Source: Pseudeuparius sepicola (taxonomy: Eukaryota; Arthropoda; Insecta; Coleoptera; Anthribidae). From it: a stretch of 64,000 nt of DNA. How positions within the stretch are numbered: position 1 is the first letter of the stretch; each line of letters starts with the position of its first letter. The stretch is taken from the NCBI GenBank assembly GCA_963920635.1, contig OY987298.1:42439787-42503786 (forward strand), read 5' to 3'. A program made the position numbers and the translations under genes. This document shows positions 24,335 through 30,564 of this stretch, in pieces. The notes beneath the pieces are model-generated. The model was not told the DNA's origin, searched no databases, and saw nothing but the letters and a program-made list of their open reading frames with translations.

Positions 24335-24690
24335 TTATTTAGATTCATCTAAATGCTGCTTCTCGCACGTAGGCAGAGCAAAGTCGATTTCAGGAACATG
24401 TTGATTTTCTACCAATAAACAAGGCCCACCACTCTCGGCCGAGCTGCGGGACTGTTTACGACGCAATATGGGCGTACCAATTCTCGCCTTTCGTTCGACA
24501 AATAAGCCACCGTCTGCGGCTCCATAAAGCACCATCAAGCGCGGAAAGACTTATCGAAAGCAAAACAAACAGGCCGGGCGGCCGCCGCGTTTGATCCGTG
24601 TGTATGTTTCGTCTGGCCGTTTGTCACCTCGTCCCTTTGAAATGGTACCATACCGCGCCACGCGACACCCCAATGTAGGTATATTGTGGT
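24335..24690. other. GC-rich noncoding block, possible regulatory DNA
   Basis: Base composition jumps relative to the flanks, with CpG-containing words such as GCGGCCGCCGCG (about 24580-24595) and AT motifs such as CCAATAAACAAGG and TGTTTACGACGCAATA. No frame has splice sites or protein similarity I can support. In an otherwise AT-rich region this composition could mark a conserved enhancer or promoter. Inference only. Confidence 0.35.
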
Positions 24691-24892
24691 GGATAGTGGA
24701 TACAAAATTGTAATGGATTGGGAATAATATCACTTTACAGTTTTTACTTTACGTTCGCGATACAGTAAAATAATGAGGTAATAAGGTAAATTGGCTTTTT
24801 ATAAAGAAATTAACCAACAGGCCGAAACCAAAGACATTTGGTGTCTTTGGCCGAAACGCAGCAAGCCACACTTACTCTGACGTCACTATAGT

Positions 24893-24956
24893 ATCAGAAC
24901 AAGGCCTACGATAAAGACAGGCCCTGGCGCACAAAAATCACGTGACCATCTTAGCC
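24893..24956 (+). repeat. Dispersed repeat with CACGTGACCA core, left copy
   Basis: GGCCTACGATAAAGACAGGCC and CACGTGACCATCTTAG recur inverted at 43437-43500. The two copies flank the Polinton at ~600 and ~480 bp but the intervening flanks do not match, so they look like independent insertions of one family. Confidence 0.6.
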
Positions 24957-25543
24957 AGACGTTACATGTCATTTGTCACATAACTGAAAGCGGCAGCTTG
25001 GGTTTTGAGAAGTTTTCATTGTTTAAAGTGTTTTTAAACGTTTTAGTTTATATTGTAGAAACAAGTTTGTGTCTAGTGCGGGTGTGTCCTGGCGGAGGGG
25101 AACCGCCCAGGTGTTATTATGGCCTCTGGGTAGGAGTCGTGCCGTCCAAGAGTATTGATGACGCTCCCCCGAACCACAGAATAGGGAACCCGGAATTAAC
25201 TATTATGGACATGGAACAGTATTAGTATTGGACAGTGGAGCCTGAGACACAGAGGGGTGAACTGCTTACGGGAGATCCGCGAGTTCAGACGGTCCGGGTT
25301 GCTGGAAGCCGTTCCCGTTGACCACGTTCGGGTTTGTGTATTTATTGTATTCACCATTCACCTTGTGCGAAATAAATCAGTGTTGTAACGTACTCGAGGA
25401 TTTTCGTTGTCGACCCACGTCCTGATATGGTTTCTATTCGGTCTTTCACGCTGCCGATCAACTGAGACGTCGTCAATATTTACAGTATACCTACTGAGGT
25501 TAGTTTTCATTTTTATTTCGTAAAAAATAACATAAATACCAAA
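24957..25543 (+). other. Left flank of the Polinton, mixed composition
   Basis: A GC-richer stretch (25075-25330) is followed by TGTGCGAAATAAATCAGTGTT near 25362-25382, an AATAAA signal. It could be a retroelement LTR or a host 3' UTR; no frame supports a protein. The sequence just before the insertion site is AT-rich (25510-25543). Confidence 0.35.
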
Positions 25544-25549
25544 TATTGG
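25544..25549. repeat. Polinton target-site duplication, left
   Basis: TATTGG directly precedes the left TIR and is repeated exactly at 42954-42959. A 6-bp duplication is the known signature of Polinton integrase. Confidence 0.95.
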
Positions 25550-25563
25550 AGTAGAGATACTAA

Positions 25564-25611
25564 GAGAGCACCAGACCAGACTTGTCGAAACCTGTCTGGT
25601 CTGGTACTCTC
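25564..25611. repeat. Terminal hairpin in left TIR
   Basis: Arms 25564-25581 (GAGAGCACCAGACCAGAC) and 25594-25611 are complementary at 17 of 18 positions around a 12-nt loop, 14 bp from the element end. It contains two direct CCAGA/TCTGG units. Position suggests a recognition site for integrase or for replication initiation. Confidence 0.75.
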
Positions 25612-25660
25612 CTAGGTTTTGCCCGTCTCCCCACTCTCTCCCCACTCCTATTGAAACAGC

Positions 25661-25668
25661 TATATAGG
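25661..25668 (+). promoter_or_regulatory. TATA box of the TIR gene
   Basis: TATATAGG lies 53 bp before the ATG at 25714. A TCAGAC initiator-like motif begins at 25690, about 30 bp downstream of the box. Confidence 0.6.
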
Positions 25669-25713
25669 AGAGGTTCAACTAAGATCTCATCAGACACGCA
25701 GATCATTTACAAC

Positions 25714-26001
25714 ATGTCCTTCATAAATAGTTTAAACAATTTGCTGGTGAAAAATCTGGTGAATGTTCGAGATTTGGAAGTAAATAAAAAATTTGAGATC
25801 CAGTGTTTTAAGAGAATAAATACCAAGTTTGGGGAAAAGGTAGTGGTGGAATTTGCCGACTTCAAGACCATCCTGCCTCAGCGTTTTACGGAGCAATTAA
25901 CTCAAGAGCGAATTGACGAATTGAATGGTGACAAAAGGTATTTTTTAACAAGCTTGGGGCCCGTCGGCAAGACTACAAATATTATATTTTCTGAAGCATG
26001 A
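25714..26001 (+). CDS. Small protein encoded inside the TIR, left copy (95 aa)
   Basis: Function not known. The ATG at 25714 is the first after the TATA/initiator; an open frame reaches back to 25582 but would start before the promoter. The 95-aa product has an amphipathic start, a basic middle (residues ~22-50, K-F-E-I-Q-C-F-K-R and F-G-E-K-V-V-V-E-F) and a Q-R-F-T-E-Q-L-T-Q-E-R-I-D segment. The predicted alternating beta pattern followed by a helix is reminiscent of small OB-fold single-strand-binding proteins, which is an inference. Because the gene lies wholly in the TIR, an identical copy but for one residue sits at 42502-42789. Its stop overlaps the start of the next ORF in an ATGA. Confidence 0.8.
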   Translation: MSFINSLNNLLVKNLVNVRDLEVNKKFEIQCFKRINTKFGEKVVVEFADFKTILPQRFTEQLTQERIDELNGDKRYFLTSLGPVGKTTNIIFSEA

Positions 26002-26099
26002 GCGAGAGACTGCGGCGATATATGGAGGCACTCGAAGAGCTGAGACGCTTGATTATTATGTATGAACTAACTAAAAAGTTTAGAAATGTAAAGTTGTGA
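25998..26099 (+). CDS. 33-codon ORF overlapping the TIR gene, left copy
   Basis: ATG at 25998 overlaps the TGA of the upstream gene (ATGA). The predicted 33-aa peptide is Arg/Glu/Leu-rich, starting M-S-E-R-L-R-R-Y-M-E and including E-E-L-R-R-L-I-I-M-Y, with heptad-like leucines suggesting a short amphipathic helix. AATAAA follows its stop by 1 bp (26101-26106). The exact start-stop overlap suggests coupled translation, but so short an ORF may be chance. Confidence 0.4.
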   Translation: MSERLRRYMEALEELRRLIIMYELTKKFRNVKL

Positions 26100-26100
26100 A

Positions 26101-26106
26101 AATAAA
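26101..26106 (+). terminator. AATAAA polyadenylation signal of the TIR gene
   Basis: AATAAA immediately after the TGA of the 33-codon ORF and 34 bp before the next TATA box. The mirrored signal lies at about 42397-42402. Confidence 0.6.
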
Positions 26107-26139
26107 AAATATTATTTGTTTGTGTGTTTTTTATTTCCC

Positions 26140-26147
26140 TATATAAG
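26140..26147 (+). promoter_or_regulatory. TATA box of the PLA2-pX gene
   Basis: TATATAAG lies 40 bp before the ATG at 26180. A TCAAT initiator-like motif at 26172 would leave a leader of only about 6 nt. Confidence 0.6.
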
Positions 26148-26179
26148 AGGGTGTGATTGAATAAACCTGTGTCAATCCA

Positions 26180-26947
26180 ATGCTGGTTGTTAAAGGGGGT
26201 GGAGTGTTGAACACATTAATTGACAAATTACCGATCGAGTTACATTTTCCGGGATACCAGTATTGTGGCCCTGGTACTAAATTAGAAAAACGTCTTTCTA
26301 GGGGTGATACTGGCATAAACAAGTTGGATGAATCTTGCTTAATTCATGATGTTGCATACAGTAAAAACAAATCATTAGAAGAACGACGCAAGGCAGATTG
26401 GGAACTGGAAAATCGGGCTTGGGATAGAGTCAAATCAAGAGACGCCAAATTTGGTGAGAAAACAGCTGCCTGGTTCGTTACGAGTGCAATGAAAGTTAAA
26501 AGGAAATTGGGTATGGGTATGAAACGCCCATTTTCGTTTAGAAGAGATATTGTAAAGAAGGTTGAAAAAGCCCTAAAGAAATCTTTTACTAACAATGAGT
26601 TGAATGATCTAAAAAAATTGAAAAAATCATCGTTAGCAGACGTGAGAGCAGCACGCGTACACATAAAAAAAGCGGGTGGAAAAAGTAAACTAAGAATACC
26701 TAGAATTATTCCCTTTGAAGAAAAGAAAGGAGGTTTTCTCCCGCTTCTGCCTATACTGGCTGCTTTAGGGGCCCTTGGTTCTATAGCCGGAGGGGCTAGC
26801 AGTATAGCCAAAACAATAATTGACGTAAATAATACAAAAAAGCTTATGGAGAATGGAAAGCAATCTATGAAGATCGTCGGTTCTGGACTCTATTTGCGGA
26901 AAAATAAACGTGGGTTCGGTCTTTTTTTAAAGAAAAAAAACTATTGA
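26180..26947 (+). CDS. PLA2-pX-like virion protein (255 aa)
   Basis: The N-terminal domain (about residues 22-75) is a parvovirus VP1-type phospholipase A2. The calcium loop Y-C-G-P-G-T is at 28-33 and the catalytic H56-D57 sits in C-L-I-H-D-V-A-Y. In parvoviruses this enzyme lets particles leave endosomes. A long basic region (~75-180, rich in Lys/Arg) follows, then a Gly/Ala/Leu hydrophobic segment (184-210, G-F-L-P-L-L-P-I-L-A-A-L-G-A) and a C-terminal G-S-G-L-Y-L...G-F-G-L-F-L block. The last two parts resemble the core/cement (pX/pVI-like) proteins of adintoviruses. It overlaps the protease frame at its 3' end and carries in-frame slippery heptamers at 26923-26929 and 26935-26941. Start chosen because it is the first ATG after the TATA box. 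Family assignment of the PLA2 part is firm; of the C-terminal part, moderate. Confidence 0.9.
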   Translation: MLVVKGGGVLNTLIDKLPIELHFPGYQYCGPGTKLEKRLSRGDTGINKLDESCLIHDVAYSKNKSLEERRKADWELENRAWDRVKSRDAKFGEKTAAWFVTSAMKVKRKLGMGMKRPFSFRRDIVKKVEKALKKSFTNNELNDLKKLKKSSLADVRAARVHIKKAGGKSKLRIPRIIPFEEKKGGFLPLLPILAALGALGSIAGGASSIAKTIIDVNNTKKLMENGKQSMKIVGSGLYLRKNKRGFGLFLKKKNY

Positions 26948-27294
26948 AGCCGCCCAACAGACCTTTATCCAACCTAGATTTACTTAAATATGCCGATGGA
27001 ATTCCTTACTTTAGAGGTGTGTATATGAGAGATACACTACCTAAAAAACCGAGAAAAAATGAGTCGGCCATTTTAAATTTGGATGTGCAGAGGAACTCCG
27101 GGTCTCATTGGGTGGCATATCGCAAGAGAGGAAGAAAATGCGAGTATTTCGACAGCTTTGGCAACCTGAAACCGCCAAAAGAACTCATCAGATATTTGGG
27201 AAATGAGGTTGAAGTTGAATATAACAACAATTCTTATCAAAACTATAACGAGATGAACTGTGGTCATTTGTGTCTAAGCTTCCTAAGAAACTAA
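26908..27294 (+). CDS. Adenain-like cysteine protease (maturation protease)
   Basis: Processes capsid proteins during particle maturation (family C5-like). The catalytic landmarks are H in G-S-H-W-V-A-Y, the acidic residue in Y-F-D-S-F-G, and Cys in N-C-G-H-L-C-L-S-F-L near the C-terminus. The N-terminal I-P-Y-F-R-G-V-Y block matches the conserved start of adenoviral proteases. The frame is open from 26908 but has no ATG before 27025, which lies after the conserved block. Translation therefore probably begins at a non-AUG codon (TTG at 26944) or by -1 frameshift from the PLA2-pX gene. No separate TATA box is visible. Coordinates give the open frame; the mature start is unknown. Its TAA is followed at once by AATAAA. 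Confidence 0.88.
   Translation, partial: TWVRSFFKEKKLLKPPNRPLSNLDLLKYADGIPYFRGVYMRDTLPKKPRKNESAILNLDVQRNSGSHWVAYRKRGRKCEYFDSFGNLKPPKELIRYLGNEVEVEYNNNSYQNYNEMNCGHLCLSFLRN
26923..26941 (+). promoter_or_regulatory. Candidate -1 ribosomal frameshift signal
   Basis: In the PLA2-pX reading frame the sequence contains T-TTT-TTA (26923-26929) and A-AAA-AAC (26935-26941), both canonical X-XXY-YYZ heptamers. The stop TGA is at 26945-26947. Slipping back one base enters exactly the frame of the protease, which is open from 26908. No strong downstream stem-loop or pseudoknot was visible by eye. Confidence 0.55.
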
Positions 27295-27299
27295 ATAAA
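27294..27299 (+). terminator. AATAAA after the protease
   Basis: The hexamer shares a base with the TAA stop of the protease, so the 3' UTR is minimal. Confidence 0.6.
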
Positions 27300-27397
27300 A
27301 TTTCAAAATATGAAGTGTGTTTAATTTGTTCCCAAAAGTCGCCGAAAATATTCTGAATACCAATTAGACAATAACAATAACAGTTTTCAAGTTTTTC

Positions 27398-27408
27398 TAT
27401 AAAAGGGG
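27398..27408 (+). promoter_or_regulatory. TATA box of the minor capsid gene
   Basis: TATAAAAGGGG lies 36 bp before the ATG at 27434. TCATCAATT at 27425-27433 is the likely initiator, giving a leader of only a few nucleotides. Confidence 0.65.
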
Positions 27409-27433
27409 TAGTTGAGGAGAGAATTCATCAATT

Positions 27434-28144
27434 ATGTCGCTGTTGTTCACACTACACGGATTTACTTCCACACTGTCTATTGACTTTAATATTCCTATAC
27501 ATTTAGAATCAGATTTTGAGTATGGTTTGGCCCTGCTAGGATTTCACACATATAACAGTATACCCAATATAGATGTTGGTGTCAACAAATTTTATTATAT
27601 AAATGCTGATGGGTATCGCAAATGTTTAGTAATCCCCACAGGCTCGTACGAAATTGAGGCCCTAGAAAAGTACATAGTTGGCGCTTTAAGAAAGGAGGAG
27701 TCTGATCAGAAAAATCCAATTTCAATAAAAGCCAATAACAGTACTTTAAAGTGTGAAATTTACAGTGATAAATATACAGTAGATTTTCTACCAACAGACT
27801 CTATTGCTCATGTGTTAGGATTTTCTCCTAGTCTATTAGAGTCTGGACAATTACATACTTCTGATATATCTGTAAATATCGTGAAGGTCAGAACTATACA
27901 TATAGATTGTAACGTAACATCTGGAGCATACTATAAAAATCAACCAACTCATACGATTTACGAGTTTGCAGTTAGCAGCGATCCTGGTTACGCTATAGAC
28001 GAGTCTCCGAAAAATCTGGTGTACATGCCAGTTGCAAAGCGTGAGATTAATAATTTGACTGTAAATATTCTCGATCAGAACTCTCAACCTGTAAATTTTA
28101 GAGGTGAGGAAATAATTGTACGGTTGGAGTTGAAGCGTGTATGA
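27434..28144 (+). CDS. Minor capsid (penton) protein (236 aa)
   Basis: The predicted vertex protein. Length, position just before the major capsid gene and beta-rich composition fit the single-jelly-roll penton protein of Polintons. Visible features are the N-terminal L-H-G-F-T-S-T-L, the F-E-Y-G-L-A-L-L-G-F-H-T-Y block, I-A-H-V-L-G-F-S-P mid-protein, and a C-terminal strand ending E-E-I-I-V-R-L-E-L. No signal peptide or membrane segment is seen. The ATG is the first after the TATA box. Confidence 0.85.
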   Translation: MSLLFTLHGFTSTLSIDFNIPIHLESDFEYGLALLGFHTYNSIPNIDVGVNKFYYINADGYRKCLVIPTGSYEIEALEKYIVGALRKEESDQKNPISIKANNSTLKCEIYSDKYTVDFLPTDSIAHVLGFSPSLLESGQLHTSDISVNIVKVRTIHIDCNVTSGAYYKNQPTHTIYEFAVSSDPGYAIDESPKNLVYMPVAKREINNLTVNILDQNSQPVNFRGEEIIVRLELKRV

Positions 28145-28157
28145 AATTTTTGTGAAA

Positions 28158-28379
28158 ATGGTTTTGGTTTTTGATGACAGATATCAACCGTATAAAAGGC
28201 AATCACAATGCTCCAAAAATTCACTAACAAATATTTCACCGAAGAGTGCAGATCGTCTCTCGTTGGAAAATCAACAATTTTTAAAAGATATTTCACCGAA
28301 GAGTGCAGATCGTCTCTCGTTGGAAAATCAAGAATTTTTGAAAGCACTTGGCTATGTCCCTAACACCTCAAGTGTTTAA
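28158..28379 (+). CDS. Small ORF with a 19-residue tandem duplication (73 codons), doubtful
   Basis: The open frame from ATG 28158 to 28379 contains two 19-residue repeats (P-K-S-A-D-R-L-S-L-E-N-Q-x-F-L-K). It overlaps the start of the major capsid gene by 26 bp in another frame. However, the TATA box and initiator of the capsid gene (28191-28223) lie inside it, and between that start site and the capsid ATG there is no other ATG, so the repeats may simply be capsid leader sequence. I give it as a weak candidate because the repeat period is a multiple of three and the frame is kept open. Confidence 0.3.
   Translation: MVLVFDDRYQPYKRQSQCSKNSLTNISPKSADRLSLENQQFLKDISPKSADRLSLENQEFLKALGYVPNTSSV
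28191..28227 (+). promoter_or_regulatory. TATA box and initiator of the major capsid gene
   Basis: TATAAAAGG at 28191-28199 and TCACTAA at 28221-28227, 32 bp apart from T to the predicted +1 A. The first ATG downstream is the capsid start at 28354, giving a ~130-nt leader, the longest in the element. Confidence 0.65.
28231..28344 (+). repeat. 57-bp tandem duplication in the capsid leader
   Basis: Copy 1 28231-28287 and copy 2 28288-28344 differ at only a few positions. Each contains TTTCACCGAAGAGTGCAGAT and CGTCTCTCGTTGGAAAATCA. Confidence 0.9.
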
Positions 28380-29589
28380 TGTGCATCGCACCCCAACCTA
28401 TGATGAATCTATTCAACGTTTAGAGAAGCGCACCTATTACCCATTTGTAAAGTCATTTAGGAATAATGATACTGTGGAAATAACCATTAATCAGGGTGAT
28501 GCATGGTTGTTGATGTACGATGCGTCGATTTTTGTCAAAGGTACAGTGGCTAAGAAAACCGGTGCTGGACAATGCAAACTAGCCAACAACGGTGCCGCAT
28601 TTCTATTCGATTCAATTTCTTATGAACTAAATGGCAAGGAAGTAGAAGTAGTGAGAAACCCCGGAATTGTGAGTACGATCAGATCGTATCTTTGCTATAC
28701 TGCTAATGACGAAAAATGCATGTCAACAGCAAGCTGGGTTGGGGTTAATAAATCTTTTGCTGTTAACAATGATGGAACATTCAATGTAAGAATACCGCTA
28801 AAACATCTGTTTGGAATATTCAACGATTATCAGATGGCAATTTGTGGTAAACAAACAGTGATACTAATACGAGCTCGAAATGATAACAATGCCTTATTAC
28901 TAACCCAAGACGCTGCAAGACCAGATCCTGCCATAACTGCAGAAATAACAATTTCCAACATTGAATTAAAGGTTAAACATATTCAGCCGAATGATATCAT
29001 TAGATTGGATCTGCTTAAATCTATAAAAATTGATCGTCCAATTATAATGGCGTTCCGCAAATGGGAGCTACATGAATTGCCAAATCTTACTGTAAACTCC
29101 CAAAGAGAAATATGGGCCGTAAAATCGTCAGCAGCCGCGTCAACTCCTCGGTACGTCATAGTTGGATTTCAGACTGATCGCAATGATAATTCTAAAAAAA
29201 ATCCCACGTCATTTGATCACATAGATGCGACTGATGTAAGATTAATTGTAAACGGTGAATATTTTCCATTCGAACGTCAGAGATTGAATTTTGCTGCTAA
29301 CGACTTTTTGGAGGCCTATCACAACTATGTGGAATTTTATCCGAGTTACATGAATGCAATGGAGAGTCGCCCGCTACTTAGCTATGCAGATTACAAAAAT
29401 AATGCAACCCTGTTTGTAATTGACTGTTCTCGCCGGAATGAATCTATAAAAATAAACACAGTTGATGTTAAGTTGGACATAGAAAATAGTGATGGATTTC
29501 CTGATAGAACTCGAGCCTACTGCATAATTGTGCATGACTGTACCATGGAGTATTTACCTTTAAGTGAAACTGTACGAGATTTAATGTAG
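28354..29589 (+). CDS. Major capsid protein, double jelly roll (411 aa)
   Basis: Builds the icosahedral shell as pseudo-hexameric trimers. The N-terminus (Q-V-F-N-V-H-R-T-P-T-Y) and the Y-Y-P-F-V-K-S-F region are typical of arthropod Polinton capsid proteins. A long beta-rich chain follows, with a central I-R-L-D-L-L-K-S-I-K-I-D-R-P linker and a second domain with R-L-I-V-N-G-E-Y-F-P-F. Length fits the family. The ATG at 28354 is two codons inside a longer frame with no earlier ATG. It overlaps the doubtful small ORF and is followed by the membrane-protein promoter. Confidence 0.92.
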   Translation: MSLTPQVFNVHRTPTYDESIQRLEKRTYYPFVKSFRNNDTVEITINQGDAWLLMYDASIFVKGTVAKKTGAGQCKLANNGAAFLFDSISYELNGKEVEVVRNPGIVSTIRSYLCYTANDEKCMSTASWVGVNKSFAVNNDGTFNVRIPLKHLFGIFNDYQMAICGKQTVILIRARNDNNALLLTQDAARPDPAITAEITISNIELKVKHIQPNDIIRLDLLKSIKIDRPIIMAFRKWELHELPNLTVNSQREIWAVKSSAAASTPRYVIVGFQTDRNDNSKKNPTSFDHIDATDVRLIVNGEYFPFERQRLNFAANDFLEAYHNYVEFYPSYMNAMESRPLLSYADYKNNATLFVIDCSRRNESIKINTVDVKLDIENSDGFPDRTRAYCIIVHDCTMEYLPLSETVRDLM

Positions 29590-29594
29590 ATCCG

Positions 29595-29629
29595 TATATA
29601 TAAAAGAACATTTACTGATACATTTCAGT
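29595..29629 (+). promoter_or_regulatory. TATA box and TCAGT initiator of the membrane-protein gene
   Basis: TATATATAAAAG (29595-29606) with TCAGT at 29625-29629, correctly spaced for arthropod RNA polymerase II. ATG at 29640 leaves a ~13-nt leader. Confidence 0.75.
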
Positions 29630-29639
29630 TATAATCAAG

Positions 29640-30065
29640 ATGTTGCTGAGTTTGGGTCACATTATTTTGTTCTCATTAATAAATAATGTGTTCTATATTT
29701 ACAACCCTGAAGATGCTAAGGTATCTATTTGCGAACAGGATAAAAGATGTTTCCCATTTAAAACGGTAGTTGAAAAAATTTCGGTAGCAAGACTGCCTAA
29801 AAATGCTACTCAGTTTAAACTTCGAGCAGTATTCCAAAATCATACGATTGCTGAAAGTGTGTGGAGGGAGGTCCCACCTTCCACCACGCCCACAATGGCC
29901 ACACCCAGAGACCTCAGTCAAGAACAACATATAAAAGACCTCGCTTTCGTGCCACTAATTTACTACATTACTATATGTTCTTCATTGCTAGTAGCAAAAT
30001 TATTTATTGAAATAGTAAGAGTATTACTGAATGAGCGATGGAGCATAATTACGAGAGTCTTATAA
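29640..30065 (+). CDS. Small type I membrane glycoprotein (141 aa), function unknown
   Basis: Residues 1-20 form a hydrophobic signal peptide (L-L-S-L-G-H-I-I-L-F). The predicted ectodomain (~22-100) has cysteines at 31 and 37 and two N-glycosylation sequons (N55-A-T, N67-H-T). One transmembrane segment (~102-124) precedes a short basic tail. I see no relation to a known fusion protein. It could sit in a viral envelope or host membrane, or modify the host cell surface. Its 3' end overlaps the IAP gene by 28 bp in another frame and contains that gene's TATA-like box. Confidence 0.75.
   Translation: MLLSLGHIILFSLINNVFYIYNPEDAKVSICEQDKRCFPFKTVVEKISVARLPKNATQFKLRAVFQNHTIAESVWREVPPSTTPTMATPRDLSQEQHIKDLAFVPLIYYITICSSLLVAKLFIEIVRVLLNERWSIITRVL
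29930..29937 (+). promoter_or_regulatory. TATA-like box possibly serving the IAP gene
   Basis: TATAAAAG inside the membrane-protein coding region, 108 bp before the IAP ATG. No strong TCAGT initiator at the expected spacing. Confidence 0.45.
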
Positions 30066-30460
30066 GAACGTTTGAAAACTGGTCAAGCCCCCTATCATCA
30101 GAGAAGCTTGCCCGAGCAGGATTTTTTTATACGAATTACGAAGATGTTGTCCGGTGTCCATTTTGCAATATTGAAGGATATAAATGGGAAAAGGATGATG
30201 ATCCATGGCAAGACCATGCTAGCTGGAGTCCCAGTTGTCCATTTATTAAAGGTGAAATCAAGCCTGTGGACATCCCACCTGAAAAAGTAAATAACACCAA
30301 TCCAGACTTTTTATGTATAGTATGCTACTGCAGAAACATAGAAGTCTTGCTGGTTCCATGTGGACATTTGGCATGCTGTATGAGTTGTGCAAACTCCATG
30401 GAGAAGTGCCCGCTGTGTAGGAGTATTGTGCAGCAGAAGATTCGAGCTTACATGCCTTAA
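30038..30460 (+). CDS. BIR-RING inhibitor-of-apoptosis protein (140 aa)
   Basis: A compact IAP. One BIR domain (about 8-72) has its zinc ligands C40, C43, H60 and C67 in the canonical order, with D-D-D-P-W-Q-D-H and W-S-P-S-C-P-F. A C-terminal RING finger (93-130) has C93, C96, C108, H110, C114, C117, C124 and C127. Known IAPs block caspases or bind their antagonists through the BIR and ubiquitinate targets through the RING. Baculoviral and insect IAPs usually have two or three BIRs, so this is a minimised form. The likely role is to keep infected or excising cells alive (inference). The gene overlaps the preceding membrane-protein gene by 28 bp and ends 22 bp before AATAAA (30483-30488). Confidence 0.93.
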   Translation: MEHNYESLIRTFENWSSPLSSEKLARAGFFYTNYEDVVRCPFCNIEGYKWEKDDDPWQDHASWSPSCPFIKGEIKPVDIPPEKVNNTNPDFLCIVCYCRNIEVLLVPCGHLACCMSCANSMEKCPLCRSIVQQKIRAYMP

Positions 30461-30482
30461 ATGTATTGTAATAGTTGTAGAA

Positions 30483-30488
30483 AATAAA
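30483..30488 (+). terminator. AATAAA after the IAP gene
   Basis: AATAAA 22 bp past the stop codon. Confidence 0.55.
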
Positions 30489-30531
30489 TATTCTTAATCG
30501 AAAAACTGTTTATTATTTACATCCCGATAGG

Positions 30532-30539
30532 TATATATG
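30532..30539 (+). promoter_or_regulatory. TATA box of the ATPase gene
   Basis: TATATATG 33 bp before the ATG at 30565. The predicted start site would fall almost on the ATG. Confidence 0.5.
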
Positions 30540-30564
30540 CATCAAGCATACGCTATCTTAATAG

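Larger units (their letters stand above)
25550..26133 (+). repeat. Polinton left terminal inverted repeat (584 bp)
   Basis: Begins AGTAGAGATACTAAGAGAGC and pairs base for base with 42953 back to 42370 without visible indels. The only difference I saw is one base in the embedded gene (Leu in the left copy, Phe in the right). It contains a terminal hairpin, a TATA promoter, a whole small gene, a 33-codon ORF and an AATAAA signal, so both element ends carry the same complete transcription unit. Confidence 0.95.

Noticed and set aside
25582..25713. N-terminal extension of the TIR gene (44 residues)
   Set aside because: Starts upstream of the TATA box and initiator and runs through the terminal hairpin; the ATG at 25714 is better.
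26344..26811. 155-codon minus-strand ORF opposite the PLA2-pX gene
   Set aside because: Pure antisense of a gene with clear domains; no own motif or promoter.
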